Shown here one piece after another: positions 11,849 through 23,739 of a DNA stretch of 64,000 nt. Location of the stretch: the NCBI GenBank assembly GCA_018806985.1, contig JADANN010000335.1, positions 806,001-870,000 on the forward strand. The letters are read 5' to 3'. Source of the DNA: Angiostrongylus vasorum. Lineage: Eukaryota; Nematoda; Chromadorea; Rhabditida; Metastrongylidae. The translations under genes and the position numbers were made by a program. The notes under the pieces were generated by a model. It was not told the DNA's origin, ran no database searches, and saw only the letters and a program-made list of their open reading frames with translations. Position 1 is the stretch's first letter; each line of letters begins with the position of its first letter.

Positions 11849-12045
11849 TTCGAAAAGAATAGCCAAGAAATATCTCAAGAAGATGATTTTCGGTTAATTC
11901 ACCAATACTCCATAAAGAATTCTTCTTCGGCTTTCTTTTCATTTTTCTTTTGTCTCTATGTCGTCAATCACTTTAATTAATCAACACAAGAATAGTTAGC
12001 TTAAAAAATAGGAATACGGTGAGCGCTTTAAAACGAATAAATGAA

Positions 12046-12180
12046 GGATAAAGCTCTCAGCACTGATCAATTCATACATTCGTTGGACATACATTCAACT
12101 TTACAAAGAATCGTTAGAAGTGAACGTTTGCACATCTGGTCTATAAAATGACTTGAAAATGGGTTATCGATGTATCCAGA
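12046..12180 (-). repeat. Family A repeat, 3' half only
   Basis: AAAGCTCTCAGCACTGATCA through GGTCTATAAAATGACTTG and ATCGATGTATCC, then unrelated DNA. Confidence 0.5.
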
Positions 12181-12410
12181 TCGAATGAATACGACTAGCC
12201 GAGGTGCTGAGTGTGGCGACATCGACTGCCGAGTTAAAACCCTTTGAGGTGAAAAAAAGCTCATAGAAATCTATTCGGGGTTACAATATGAACTGCCGTA
12301 GCACAACAAGCAGAAACATTTGATTTAGCGATGAATTTCGTAAAACCCACATTTTTTACACATTTGACACATATTAAGTCTCACTATATTATATTGTTTT
12401 GTTATACATT

Positions 12411-12728
12411 TCCTCCGCTGGGCTCAGAAAGCTTCTCATCGCTCCGGGGTAGGGAAATTGGTGGGAAACTTGTCTCAGAACAGTTCACAACCTGCAATCC
12501 AAGTGGGAACGCTCTTGCCCGGCTATGCCACGATTTCATGGAGAATCGACTAGACCAGCACCCAGCGACATTCATGACTATAGGAAAACCCTCACGCATC
12601 AGCTGAACACACGCGCGAAAAGCTCGAAGCCTTTCGTAACTAGTGGATTCGAGGAAACGAGTCTAACGCAGGAAGTGCTCCGAAGAGTAGATGTGAAGAC
12701 GGGTCGCGTTGAAAAAAAATTGACATAT
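12411..12728 (+). repeat. Family B repeat lacking its head
   Basis: Starts inside the core (CTGGGCTCAGAAAGCTTCTC) and runs to GACGGGTCGCGTTGAAAAAA. Confidence 0.65.
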
Positions 12729-12754
12729 AATATTACTACAACAGAAATAGGACA

Positions 12755-12978
12755 TGGCACTGATCGATAGAACTAGCTGAGAGACACGCGGAACGAAGGA
12801 CCCGCATGGTGTGGTGGTGAACGCGCTAGCCCCTGGTAACGGTAATAGCGCTTTCGTTCCCCCACCGCAGACACCTGCAGTCCGGAGTTTTGCAAATATC
12901 TCAGCTTGTGTTCTTTCACACATAATACTCTACCATGAAAAAATTGTAATAGGCAATAAATAAAGAGTTAACATTGAG
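12755..12978 (+). repeat. Family C repeat
   Basis: GGCACTGATCGATAGAACTA, GCATGGTGTGGTGGTGAACG, CGCAGACACCTGCAG, TTTTGCAAATATCTCAGC, ends AATAGGCAATAAATAAAGAG TTAAC. It follows directly on a family-B copy. Confidence 0.7.
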
Positions 12979-14387
12979 AAATAAGACAATTTTTGGAATA
13001 AAAAAAATGGATTTTCTAACACAAACCTTACTTCCATAAGTGACACATAATTACTGAACTCAAATTTTGCCATAGTCTTCTCTAATGTCTGCGTAAATTT
13101 ATGGTAAATTTCAAACCGATTGCAGCGGTCGACGTGTTGTGAGCGGTCAAAGGTCTGTGAAGATGCGACGAAAAAAATATAAACACGTAATGGACAACTG
13201 TGCATTGATTTAAATGCGTACGGGTTGCAATGTTTCCACATTTCAAACTCTAACTCGGGTGGCAATAGAGCTTATTAGTTGAGATAAAAACTATCAGGCA
13301 TGGATCAGGAAACTATTATGTGGACAAAAAATCTTTACGAACAAAATGCAACTCTTAATTTCCAGCTTTAACACTCTTTTCTTATAGAACAGTAGAAGGT
13401 TCTTTTTCCGTTCTTTCTATTTCGCTCGTATTTCAGGTATCTAGGCAATTGAGCACCTGGAATTTCGTAAAATAGGTCGTGATGGTGAGTCCCAATATAT
13501 TGCAGGTGCTTGGCTCCCTGCCTCGCTTGCGGTAGGAATTTTAAGAATGAATTTAAACGTGTTATTTGTTAAGAACAGTAATGCAGGTTAAAGTTCCGAT
13601 TGTTGAAAACCACGTGTGCAGCCCCGAGCGGGACCTGTCAATCACAAAACTACCCATTTTATGACATTCGTGACGTGCATTTGTCGACAGCTAGTGACTT
13701 TGAACTATCTTAGGTAGTTAAAATTAGTTCACCGTAGGTACGGTAAAGCTGGCATCTCTTCGTAGACTATTTAGTCCCAACAGTACCAAGTCCGAGTATT
13801 TGAAGAATCTTCGGCTCATCCTAATCTGCAAACTAGGCGGTGATTCACACGTTACTTTTCGGAACGCATGCTATCTAGGCAATGGAGAAATGACAGGATT
13901 TACTGTACGCTATGGAAAGCCTACATAATATGAGCAAAAAATCACCCAATACACAGTTTTTTGCTGGCAGAATCCTTGTATGGGCCGTCCCAAAAGCTTT
14001 AACAATGTGCTAGAAGAAGAAGAGGTCCATGATCAACCAGAGTTTCGAAAAAGGGTTCAGTGGATGGATTGATATGGTAGCCATATTTCTTAAAGTGTGA
14101 TTGCGAGTATATAATGTCTCTTTGTTTCTGCCATATCTTAAACGAGGCTCACAATTCAACTGAAACGGGAACAGTTAAGAAAAGAGTTCGATAGATGTGA
14201 GAACCAGAACGGGGGCAACATAGGATGGAGGTAGGTTATTGACAGCTACAAAATCGTACGTTGTTAACAAAGTTTTCGGCCAGATGAAATGAAAACACTG
14301 ACCAATTTACACCGCACAAAGCAGTGATCGATCTATACCTTAACAGAAATAAAACAATGAGAAACGGATATTTTTCTCAGGCACCAA
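12979..14387. other. Stretch without a recognised gene
   Basis: A minus frame of 111 codons (13265-12930) overlaps a family-C end. No domain seen. Confidence 0.5.
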
Positions 14388-14600
14388 TCAATCGAACAAA
14401 TATCTCTGAATGTTGAAGTTTTGCATATCTGGGTCGCAACAATGTCAATGTGATTAACAACACACTGACAGTTGCACAATTGACCAGGGATAAAACGAGC
14501 AGTCCCGATAGTCACCGAGGATGTACTGAAGAGGACAAAGAAACTAATCGACTTCGTACTCACTTTTTCGACTATCGGAAGTGCTATCGAGATGATGATT
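14388..14600 (+). pseudogene. Small RTE-like LINE C-terminal remnant
   Basis: The plus frame reads NRTNISEC*SFAYLGRNN and, further on, CTEEDKETNRLRTHFFDY. At DNA level it parallels 45300-45490 of the larger LINE (AACGAATATCTCCGAATG against AACAAATATCTCTGAATG; GAAGAGGACAAAGAA). Much decayed. Confidence 0.6.
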
Positions 14601-14624
14601 CTAACACTGTCAGCTATCTTAACA

Positions 14625-14822
14625 TTTTATGTACTGCCTACTCTTTTTAACGGCAGGGTATGTTGCGAAATATAACTTCTACAATGCTGAGATATTTGCA
14701 AAACTCTGAACCGCAGGTGTCTGCGGTGGAGAACGAACGCGCTATTATCCTTTCTGGGGAGTAACGCGTTCACCACCACACCATGGGGGTCCTTCGTTTC
14801 GCCTGTCCCTCAGCTATCAACT
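14625..14822 (-). repeat. Family C repeat
   Basis: Minus copy starting TTTATGTACTGCCTACTC and running through GAGATATTTGCAAAACTC, CCGCAGGTGTCTGCGG and CACCACACCATGGGGGTCC. It follows an RTE remnant. Confidence 0.68.
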
Positions 14823-15606
14823 ATCGTGCAACTGAGACAATTTCCGAGCTATGACGGCAATCAAGGACGTCTTCACACATCGCAAGAAGTTGAAAATCAC
14901 GTTGACCTAGCACTTCATTCGTGTAGACAACAACCGTTTTTAAGCTTTGCCGACAATTGTTGAGATGTCAAGCACACAGTAGAAGGACCACTGAACCTAT
15001 GGTCAGTATTGTATCTAAAGGCCCCAAGCGAATAGTGTCTCTGTTGCTTTTCATATTCCGAAAGACACACTGGGCAGCAATGAACCACCGTGAGGGACGA
15101 ACTGACGGTAACGTTATAATGAAGAGGGAAGCAAAACCGTCATGACCTCCAAAATGAACAGAGTTCTATGTCAAAGTGCGCCGTTTCGTTGCCATTCTAA
15201 AAATTTTGGCTGCGAAGTTCACCAATAGGCCACTCTGGCAAAGCAAACACGGAATTCTGTTGGAGACGATATCTCCATGAGCATAACATTTCATTGAAGT
15301 GGGTCGATACCACAGATAATACAAAAACGTAAGAAAAAATGAGATGAACCGATGCTGCTCAGTCTGTCGTTTTCGTTGTGAATGTCATCATTTGATAACG
15401 ACAAAGTTTTATGTCCCAAGGGTTAGCATGAAAACGTTGAACGATTTACAGCACACTGGAGTTCTTTTCCCTTTCATTCAAAAGGTTCATGCAAGAATAA
15501 AAATATTTTAATATTAAGGTGTTAACCTTACACTAGGATAATTCGTACACATGATAAGAGTTGAGTGAACAAGGAAGCAAATGGTAATGAATAAAACGCT
15601 TTTTTA

Positions 15607-15846
15607 AAGGGATACGTCATGCATTCGACTTCGTTAAGCATAGTTAAGGCGTTTGCATATTTGACTTACATGGTGACCTGAAGGGCTTATCAATGTACCA
15701 AAACAGTGTTTTCTATCTCCCCAAACAATCCCTGCAACATGCCATGCTCGGAAGGATGGAGCTATGGCTAGGTCAAGGGTGCATGCTCGCAGCAATGTCC
15801 CTGGGTCAATCGCAGGGCACCTCTAACCACTGCGTTACGCGCACGA
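15607..15846 (-). repeat. Family A SINE-like repeat, worn
   Basis: Minus copy: GGGATACGTCATGCATTCGA to CCACTGCGTTACGCGC. The core is strongly changed. Confidence 0.55.
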
Positions 15847-16179
15847 ATAAAGGACTAAGCATTTAAAGAGCGGTTTAATCTAAAATGTAAAGTCCAACTG
15901 AAAATTCAAAAGAAAAGAGAGAGATTGGAACAGAAGAATAACGAAAAAAGTAAAGTAGAAAACGAAAATGAAACGAAATAGTGGGACGTAAATTAATTAC
16001 CTAGCAACACAGTAAACGTTCTCAAAGAAGTTGAAAACTTCCAGGGATATGTAAGAAGATTAAGTAAACGAGGTGAAGAGAACTGTACGAACGTTTATTT
16101 TTTTACATTGGTTTGCGTTACTCATTTTATGGCTCCTAACACTTCCTTCATTCAATTCATTTCTCCTCACCGACCATTC

Positions 16180-16445
16180 ACATAGGTCTCTGAATTTCTA
16201 TGTGGTTTCGATTGCTACTTGAGGATTTCTAACCTTCTTTGTGAGTGCAAATGAATGCCGGCCGAGTTAATTCTCCCTGGAATCTTGGAATAGCCCTGCT
16301 ATGGCGTTCCTAGACCTTCACCAGTAGTCGCCAGTCTGCGGAAAGAGCTCTTCCTGGACAACAGCTGGTACTGATTCTCCGAACGCAAAGCGATGGGACG
16401 CTTAGTTAACCAGGTGTGGGGTCGAACCAGGGTCCCGCGGGTATC
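16180..16445 (-). repeat. Diverged family B repeat
   Basis: Minus: GAATGCCGGCCGAGTTAATT, then CCTGCTATGGCG and GTGGGGTCGAACCAGG (B-box-like). Confidence 0.45.
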
Positions 16446-17076
16446 GAACAACATCGATGCTACAAGGAACGGCGTGTTGAATGAGTAAAATGCGTGTACA
16501 AGGCTCTCCTTCTCTCTGCTCCTCGAACCATATGGAACCGAGGAACGTTATATACGGCTAGGTGAAGAGTTCAGAAAAGGCACATTAGTGAGAGAATGTA
16601 AATAAAACAATATCAACAGTGGAAAAGCTAGTGTATTTTATCAGCGCACAGGCGGAGAAGCTGTTCGATATTGTGATTAAAGCCGGTAGCTCGTAGAGAT
16701 GAAGACAATGCCCGAAATCTCTTTATTTACTCAGAGAACTACGTTTCACTAACCGACTTTATTACACTGGTAGTGATATCTGAGTAGGTCCATAAAATGA
16801 AGAAAAGGAAGAAAAGAACTGAAAAGACTAAAAAATGACTAGAGATGAAAATTTTATTCCGTCAGAATGCATACATCGTTAAATACCTACTTTTTAGAAG
16901 AAAAATGATAAACCGAAGGGCACAAATGCTCCTTAGGGTGAAGTGGTCGACAAACGGTTCTCGTTTATGAAATGGTAATGTCGTTCGAGTAACTAACTGT
17001 TGGTATAGATCTTAGTAAAATACTCACTTAAATGTTGCTGCTTTTCATAAATTTATTTCTCCACCATACTCTCTAA

Positions 17077-17346
17077 GGCGCGTGTAGCGCAAAGGTCGAA
17101 GGCGCCCTGCAATACATATGGGATTAACCCCCCGCGCACGTGTGGATGGATCACCTGACCGTCATTCCTCCGGGCGGCAAATTGGTACCAGACATGTCTG
17201 GGAGGATAGCAGCATTGGCTCGATACACGGGTTGGCCACTGCGAATCATTGTAAAGGCCAGATATGTCAATCACCACCAACGATGCTTAATGAAGTCGAA
17301 TGCATGGCGCATCCCTCAGGAATAGATCAACGCCGAGAGCTCTATC
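17077..17346 (+). repeat. Family A SINE-like repeat, near full length
   Basis: GGCGCGTGTAGCGCAAAGG head, CGGCAAATTGGTACCAGACA core, tail GATCAACGCCGAGAGCTC. Confidence 0.7.
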
Positions 17347-17429
17347 CTTTTTTTTCTCTACCAAACCCTACCTATAATGGGAAGTTATTCAAGGAATATT
17401 TTTAAAGGAAAAAAAATCGAGATTAAGAA

Positions 17430-17872
17430 CACTGTTAACTTTTTATTTACTGCCTATTACAATTTTTCACGGCAGGTTATTATGTGTCACTCAACTACAA
17501 TAGTGTTGAGATATTTGAAAAACTCCGGACCGCAGGTGTCTGCGGTGGGGAACGAACGCTCTATTGCCCCTTCCAGGGGCTAACGCGTTCACCACCACAC
17601 CATGTGTGTCCTTCGTTTCGCCTGTCTCTCAGCTCACCCTCAGCTTAACTGAGTTTGTTGCCGACTTGGGCTCCCTATATCGATCCCGTTGACGGGTGGT
17701 TGCTGATGGCGCTGATCGATAGAACTAGCTGAGAGACAGGCGAAGCCAAAGACTCGCATGGTGTGGTGGTGAACGCGTCAGCCCCCGGAAAGACTAATAG
17801 CGCGTTCGTTCCCCACCGCAAACACTTGCGGTCCGAAGTTTTGCAAATATCTCAGCACCACTGTGATTAAGA
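17430..17872. repeat. Inverted pair of family C repeats
   Basis: 17430-17640 is a minus copy (GTTAACTTTTTATTTACTGC outer end) and 17641-17872 a plus copy ending AAATATCTCAGCACCACTG. The pair shares the CTTAACTGAG/CCCGTTGACGGG middle. It lies immediately left of PLE-E. Confidence 0.7.
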
Positions 17873-18029
17873 ACACTGTGGAAAACTGCTAACAATTAGA
17901 CAATGAACAGCAATACTCGTTCGAAAACATTGCGAAGATAACTCAAAAGACCGACTTTCTATAAACCTCGGCATAGATAGTTGATATATTTATTTATGTG
18001 ATCTTATAAACTGATTTTCTTCAGCTGAT

Positions 18030-18085
18030 GCGAGGTTGGTATAGGTCTTCGTTGTCGTTGTCGTTGTTGTTGATGTTGTTGGTCG
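18030..18085. repeat. Triplet-rich tract, left arm of PLE-E
   Basis: TCGTTGTCGTTGTCGTTG-type repeats. The mirror copy is (CAACAA/GACAAC)n at 19262-19312 in the right arm. Confidence 0.8.
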
Positions 18086-18087
18086 AT

Positions 18088-18123
18088 GGCTGACGTTTCG
18101 GCGATTTCGCCTTCCTCAGAGTC
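18088..18123 (-). ncRNA. Hammerhead ribozyme motif, left arm of PLE-E
   Basis: Minus strand: CUGAGGA, stem II GGCGA/UCGCC (5 bp), GAAAC, GUC, AGCC. Core complete. Stem I is GACU/AGCC, with one mismatch compared with the right arm. Confidence 0.65.
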
Positions 18124-18595
18124 TGGACGTATTTTATATTAGAATACTTTAATTATTCGGTGGAAAAGGCTAAAGTATTAATGAAGATCAGAGTTTTAAA
18201 TAGATGCTGGGTTAGGATGCTACGGTCATACTGAAAGGCTACTCACCGTGATGTTATGAGTGGGACTGGCCCACGCGTTGATCACGTGGGGTCACGAGCA
18301 CGACACACCCCGGGGTCAAAATATCATTTTGAAATAAGCCGCCAGGTCACGTGTGATAGTGAGGCATTCGTCTTTCCGGTTCATCTTTGGATTTTTGAAA
18401 TTTATCCAAAACGCTTCAAGAGTTTTGCGGGTTGATGTTTTCGACTCCTGCGCTACGATCCATACAGTCCAATTTCGGACATAAGTAAGATCCCCTTTTA
18501 AGCTACCCTTCATATCGAATGAAATGAGTTAAGTCATTAAGAGATGCTTTAAAAAAGTGGTCTTGAAAATTATATAATGATTATTGACATGCCAC

Positions 18596-19000
18596 CCAAT
18601 ACTCTACGCCGTCAGTTAGTTCGCACCGTCTCTCTGATCGTTTGTGCAGCTCAGAAAACTGTACGATCTGTCCGAACGGGAGAGACGGAGATTGCATGAG
18701 TTCAGGTGTAATATACTTGATCTCATGTAACGCATGCGATGAGGAACATATTGGGGAAACGGATAGACCACTTTGTGCCCGCATAAAAGAACACCTAGAT
18801 GGGAAAGTTAAAATTCGTCAACACTCCTCGAGGTATGCATAGGGCACAAAAGCAAAACGGCGATGATTTTGAAGTGACTGCACGGATCCTAACGCAGGAG
18901 TCGAAAACATCAACGCGCAAAACTCTTGAAGCGTTTTTGGATAAATTTCAAAAATCCAAAGATGAACCGGAAAGACGAATGCCTCACTATCACACGTGAC
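18596..19000 (+). pseudogene. PLE-E GIY-YIG domain remnant
   Basis: The frame at 18642-18842 reads CSSENCTICPNGRDGDC, SSGVIYLISCNACDEEHIGE and RIKEHLDGK. After a frame shift near 18830 it continues as QNGDDFEV, then ESKTSTRKTLEAFLDKFQKS, ending at 18999. It matches the endonuclease of copies A-D but is clearly diverged, so it is another family. The mirrored left arm re-encodes the last part (TRKTLEAFWINFKNP, minus strand, 18513-18316). RT is absent. Confidence 0.8.
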
Positions 19001-19225
19001 CTAGCGCCTTATTTCAAAATGATATTTTGACCCCCGGGGTGTGTCGTGCTCGCGACCCCATGTGAACAACGCGTGGGCCAGTCCCACTCATAGCATCACG
19101 GTGAGTAGCCTTTCAGTCTGACCGTAGCATCCCTAACCTACCATCTATTTAAAAACTCTGATCTTCATTAATACTTTAGCCTTTTCCACTGAATAATTAA
19201 AGTATTTTAATACAAAATACGTCCA

Positions 19226-19261
19226 GGCTCTGAGGAAGGCGAAATCGCCGAAAGGTCAGCC
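19226..19261 (+). ncRNA. Hammerhead-like motif, right arm of PLE-E
   Basis: GGCU, CUGAGGA, 5-bp stem II GGCGA/UCGCC, GAAA, GGUC, AGCC. Stem I pairs fully. The base after GAAA is G instead of C, which removes the second stem III pair. Confidence 0.6.
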
Positions 19262-19379
19262 ATCGACCAACAACACCAACAACAACGACAACGACAACGA
19301 CAACGAAGACCTATACCAACCTCGCACCAGCTAAAGAAGATCAGTTTGTAAGATCATATAAATAAATTGCGAAGATAGT

Positions 19380-20384
19380 AAACTACCTCCTGAATGAGTA
19401 GAACACATCACTAATACATGAGAGATGGAAGAACAGTTTTGTTTCGCGTAGGAAATCGTAATAAATACGTTTACATAGCCGCGTTCGCCCTCTAACCAGC
19501 TCAGAGTCATTGTTTGTGGAGTTTTTTTTCCGCAATATGGTTTTTCTGATAAAATGACATTCACAACGAAATGAACAAATGGAGGAAGAGAATCCGATCA
19601 CGAACCGAGATCAGTGGAGGATACGCGACGGGGACGAGCAATATCCGATCGTTATATCCCACTCTAGGTGTCCGTCAACGTGGGATTCAAAGCAGCGACT
19701 CACAGTCCGGTAAATTTCCTTATTCAATTATTTACTTCTTATTAAAAGTCAAATATCCACAGTTTTTGTCACTGTTATGCCTATGGCCACATAGTTTCAT
19801 CATCTGATCAAGGAATATGCGAAACGGAAACAGAAAATAAAAGTGCGTCAATAGAAAGGGAAATCCACAACTCCAGGCCGAGTGCCTAATCAATGAGCGC
19901 TGTGGATGAGAGTTGTATCCGTCCATGCCAAAACTGGTACACGGCGAACACTGACGAAAACGCTTGGCCAGAGTAGACCATATTGCGCTTTGATCGGAAT
20001 TTACAGTACCTCCTCTACTCGTTATATTCATAGCCTCTTAACGCACCGTATGTTCAAGATTTGCAAACAGAGCAAAATAATGCGAGGAAGCAAATATTTC
20101 CCAAAAATCCAAGGCCCACCTTTAACCCCCAATTGATCGTTACTCCTACTTTCCGTCCTTCTTCATTCGTCGTCAGCTGTTTGTGTGAATTGAATCTCAT
20201 TCATTAGAAGTTTCAAAACCCTCAGTTCCAGCTTTTCAAATGAATGAAGCAAGGCACTACTGCTCTTACTTGCTTAAATATTGAATTGCTTTCATTAAAA
20301 GATGAGCAGCCGATGGAACGGCGGTTAGAAATGCGGAGGAATACGGGCATGATAATACTTTGACAACAGAGTGGCAGAATCAAG
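19380..20384. other. Stretch without a recognised gene
   Basis: Frames up to 99 codons without a known domain. Confidence 0.5.
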
Positions 20385-20650
20385 CTTTTCACCCCTCTAG
20401 AGTTGGGGAACCGGTACCAGATTTGCCTTGTAAAAGCTCTCTTTACAAGTGCTGGCGACAGCCTTGTGGAGAGGGTCTGGAAACGTCGTATCACGTTCAT
20501 AGCAAGATTCCAGGGAAAATCTACTCGACTAGCACTCAACGATATTCGTAAATAATGCAAAAAAATTCTCAAGCAAAGGCCGAACCTACATCCAGAATCC
20601 GAATATCATTCTGGATAAAGAGGACGGACAGGACAACGAAGCGAAGGAAT
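20385..20650 (+). repeat. Diverged family B repeat
   Basis: GGGGAACCGGTACCAGATTT core and TACTCGACTAGCACTCAACG, with a 20-40 bp insert-like variant between. The head is lost. Confidence 0.5.
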
Positions 20651-21124
20651 GAAATGTTGAATTCCGCACAATATGAGAAGTCGCGTCACATAAGATGATA
20701 ATTAAATAGAAATACATGATGAGGTTATTTCAGAAGTTTCTAAGGAAATAAGAAAACAAATATTCCTAAGAAGTTTTTCACCTATGTAGTTCGCAAGTCT
20801 TTCATATCAAAAACGGAAATATATGAATGTTCCGATGGCCCCATTATTCCCGAACATATTGAAGAACGGATAATCAGCTGGGATTTCAGACGGCCAAAGA
20901 TCTTATCGATATCACTGACCACACTGTAGATACGTCGTGTGGTCGTGTGTTAGTGATCAGGCCAGTAAGGGGGCCGATCGGAATGCCCGATAGTGCGACC
21001 ATTACTAAGTTGGTGCTCTGCTGTTATTCTCCGATTACAACATTCTTCGCGGAAATCGATAGATAAACAAGCCAGAAAAAAACACTTTGTGCTATGAAAA
21101 TCGAGCCATGCACTTTAGCTGGCA

Positions 21125-21490
21125 TGTAAAATAGTGGTTAGAGGTGCGCTGTGATGCATACACAGTGATTATTTCTACCACAATTCAAACCAATCAAGCC
21201 TCCCATTCACCCAGAGTCGGCAATATGGTACCAAACGTGTCTGGATGAGAACTCCCTCGAAAGCTGGTGACTGATTTGAAGGTATGAAAGCGCAATACCA
21301 GGCCGATCTACAGAACCGAGGAACAATCATGGCTAGCAGACAACGGCACTCCTCAAAAAGACAGTATCCCCACATTTTTACCGAACGTGGAAATAAATTT
21401 GAATATCTTTATGGACGACAGATGGAAAACAACGGATAAGATAAAAGAAATGCTGAAATCGATCCGGTATACGAAGATGGACCATATAAA
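21125..21490 (+). repeat. Diverged family B-like repeat
   Basis: TAGTGGTTAGAGGTGCGCTG head, CAGAGTCGGCAATATGGTAC core; the rest is poorly matched. Confidence 0.45.
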
Positions 21491-21564
21491 TAAATAATTA
21501 AGCAAAAAGTAAATCGAGGCACTTTATCCGGGAAGATGGAACATTTTAATAACTGATAATGATT

Positions 21565-21800
21565 TTAACATTGTGATTTCGACTACAGCCTCAGCTTAAC
21601 TGGATTCGATGCCGATTTTGGCTCCCTGGATCAATCCCGTTGACGGGTGATTGTTGATGGCACTGGTCGATAGAACCAGCTAAGAGACAGGCGAAGCCAA
21701 AGACTCGCATGGCGTGGTGGTGAACGCGTCAGCCCCCGGAAAGGGTAATGGCGTGTTTGTTCTCCACCGCAGACACCTGTGGTCCGGAGTTTTCTGCACG
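21565..21800 (+). repeat. Family C repeat, 3'-truncated
   Basis: Has the full 5' part (ACAGCCTCAGCTTAACTGG, CCCGTTGACGGGTGATTG) and tRNA-like head, but stops at GTCCGGAGTTTTC without the AAATATCTCAG segment. Confidence 0.65.
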
Positions 21801-21894
21801 CTTACTACATAATATTTGCAATGGTGGGAGTGCTAAGCACAGTTATTAGAGATCCTGTGTAATAGCATATGCATGGCAACTTATTTGACCCTTT

Positions 21895-22210
21895 TCCAGG
21901 TCAACTGAGCCTCCCACCCCTTGGAGGTGAGCAAATTAGCACTGGATCTGTCTGTAAAAGCATTCTTCGATCCAGAATGGTCAGTGAATGCCTATGAGGA
22001 AATCTAGAAACTCCATATCACAACTATCCCATGATTCCTGGGAACATTTACTCGACCAGCATTCAACGATATTGATGAGGAAGACAAAGCCCCAAGTGGC
22101 CAGCCGAATCCAGATGGATAACACGAAAAGCGTCGTAGATTACGGATGCAAATGAAAGAAATGCTGTGATTCGCGCTATATATTAAGTCAGGTCAATCAA
22201 AATACAAAAA
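21895..22210 (+). repeat. Diverged family B repeat
   Basis: GAGCCTCCCACCCCTTGG, GCAAATTAGCACTGGATCTG, TTTACTCGACCAGCATTCAA, and an AAGTCAGGTCAATCAAAATA tail. Confidence 0.5.
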
Positions 22211-22269
22211 AAATCAAACTAGGAAACCAGTTAGCACTACAATATTACTCGTACTAATAAAAATAAAAA

Positions 22270-22497
22270 GGATAAAGCTCTTGGCGTTGATCAATCCGTG
22301 ATCAATTCGACTTCATTAAGCATCGTTTGGAGGTAAATGATTGCATAGCCGGCCTTTACAATGACTCGCGGTGGTTACCGATGTATCGAGCCAGTGCTGC
22401 TATCCTCCCAGACAAGTCTGATACCAGTTTGCCGACCCCAGAAAGATGGAAGACTTGGTCGGCCATGGGCGCGGATCGATTCCAGCCACACGCGCCT
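22270..22497 (-). repeat. Family A SINE-like repeat
   Basis: Minus copy from AAAGCTCTTGGCGTTGATCA to GCGGATCGATTCCAGCCAC. The 5' end of the head is lost. Confidence 0.65.
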
Positions 22498-23284
22498 TTC
22501 ATTACTCGTATTACATGCAATTAAATGCAATTAAATGCAATACATGGAACACATTAAATGAAAACTACTTAGATGTAGGTTTGGCAGAGGGAAAGGAGGT
22601 TAGCGAAAGCGAAAAAGAAAGAGCGAGGAACCGATAGAATGATAATCACCTTACAAGAAGGTAGGCGGTTCATTTACCGTTTGAGGGACCTTCTAGAATA
22701 GTCACCAATACGGGCAAGTAAAGGCTGTCGCTTATACGTTTGAACCGGTAATTTGTCAAATAATTCATTGTTCTTCTCTTTGCAATGACAACGATGAATC
22801 ACCGAAGTGTATTAAACGTGTTGCGAAATCCGCAAGGCTGACAGGGTTCTGATGATGAAACGAGTTTTTTCGTGACACATGTGAGATGAAGATGTTTTAA
22901 ATAATATGGAAAAGTGCATAGAAGAAAATAATGAAATGCATAGAGAAAACAGAGAAACGAGTGCAAAAAAACACACATAAAAAAGTGGAAAGGAAAAAGT
23001 CATGCGATCAATTTTAGGAGGTACAACACCCAATCCGCATTGACTTCAATGTATCCCGAAGGCGACAACAAGTTAGATGCATTATCGTACAGTATGCACT
23101 GGAAATGACGCCTCGTCGCGAATGTGCTAATCATCAACTAGAGTGAAATGACGGCAGTACATTCCATTCGTCTCTATCGCTTAGTAGAACTACTCAATAG
23201 TTTCCTCTCTCTGAAGTGACATGAAAAAGTGTTACCATTTTAGAATGGTAAATGATCTATAAAATAAAAATATCTACTGTTTTT
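22498..23284. other. Stretch without a recognised gene
   Basis: Starts with a small tandem of TGCAATTAAA at 22517-22545. The A-rich part at 22880-23000 gives low-complexity frames. Confidence 0.5.
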
Positions 23285-23445
23285 AGCTCAGAGAGATCTG
23301 CCGGACATAGCTTTGTTTCTAGTTGTAACCCTGAATGGAAATCTTGAATCGCTCCTCAGCCTGAATGGCCCTACGTGGGCGACGAATCCCTTCGCAGTTC
23401 AATATCCAAGAATATTCCACGGCATGATGAGATGGTAAGCATTTG
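23285..23445 (+). repeat. Family G-related fragment
   Basis: Contains GGGCGACGAATCCCTTCGC and CCACGGCATGATGAGATGG, resembling 31240-31310. Confidence 0.35.
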
Positions 23446-23739
23446 ATGGAAAAGGGCTAGTAAATGAAAGAATGATCGGATTTACAGAAGTACTAAAAGA
23501 CAAAAAAACAAGTGGGTAAAGAAAATACTTGTCGAGTCTGTGAGGACGAACGGAAACAATTATGAACACCTGGGTGCATCAACTGGAACAAATCGATAAT
23601 AGTCAGGAAGGCAACCGTTGGTTCAGTTAATGTAAAAAAGGGTAATGTAGGATACTTCGTCCTCTTACTGATTCTATTGTTTGATTTTTTAAAGCATCCT
23701 TCTCTCATTCTTTATGAATTGTCTTAAACTTCGTAAATT

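Larger units (their letters stand above)
14823..17076. other. Sparse stretch between repeats
   Basis: Contains a worn family-A copy (15607-15846) and a worn family-B copy (16180-16445); otherwise nothing recognised. Confidence 0.45.
17941..19365 (+). mobile_element. Penelope-like element E (second family), inverted ends, 12-bp target-site duplication
   Basis: Two arms of about 460 bp, roughly 17990-18455 and 18895-19360, are inverted copies. They flank a short remnant of PLE coding. The whole is bounded by the direct repeat ATTGCGAAGATA at 17929-17940 and 19366-19377. The left arm starts with the shared PLE tail CCGACTTTCTATAAACCTCG. Each arm has a (GTT/GTC)n-type triplet tract next to a hammerhead-like motif. 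Confidence 0.82.

Noticed and set aside
11481..11942. 153-aa minus open frame as a gene
   Set aside because: It is the translation of a complete family-A repeat; the same peptide pieces recur at every family-A copy.
17929..19377. DNA transposon with long terminal inverted repeats
   Set aside because: The centre encodes a PLE GIY-YIG domain, the arms hold PLE-type hammerheads and the 12-bp duplication suits a PLE; no transposase seen.
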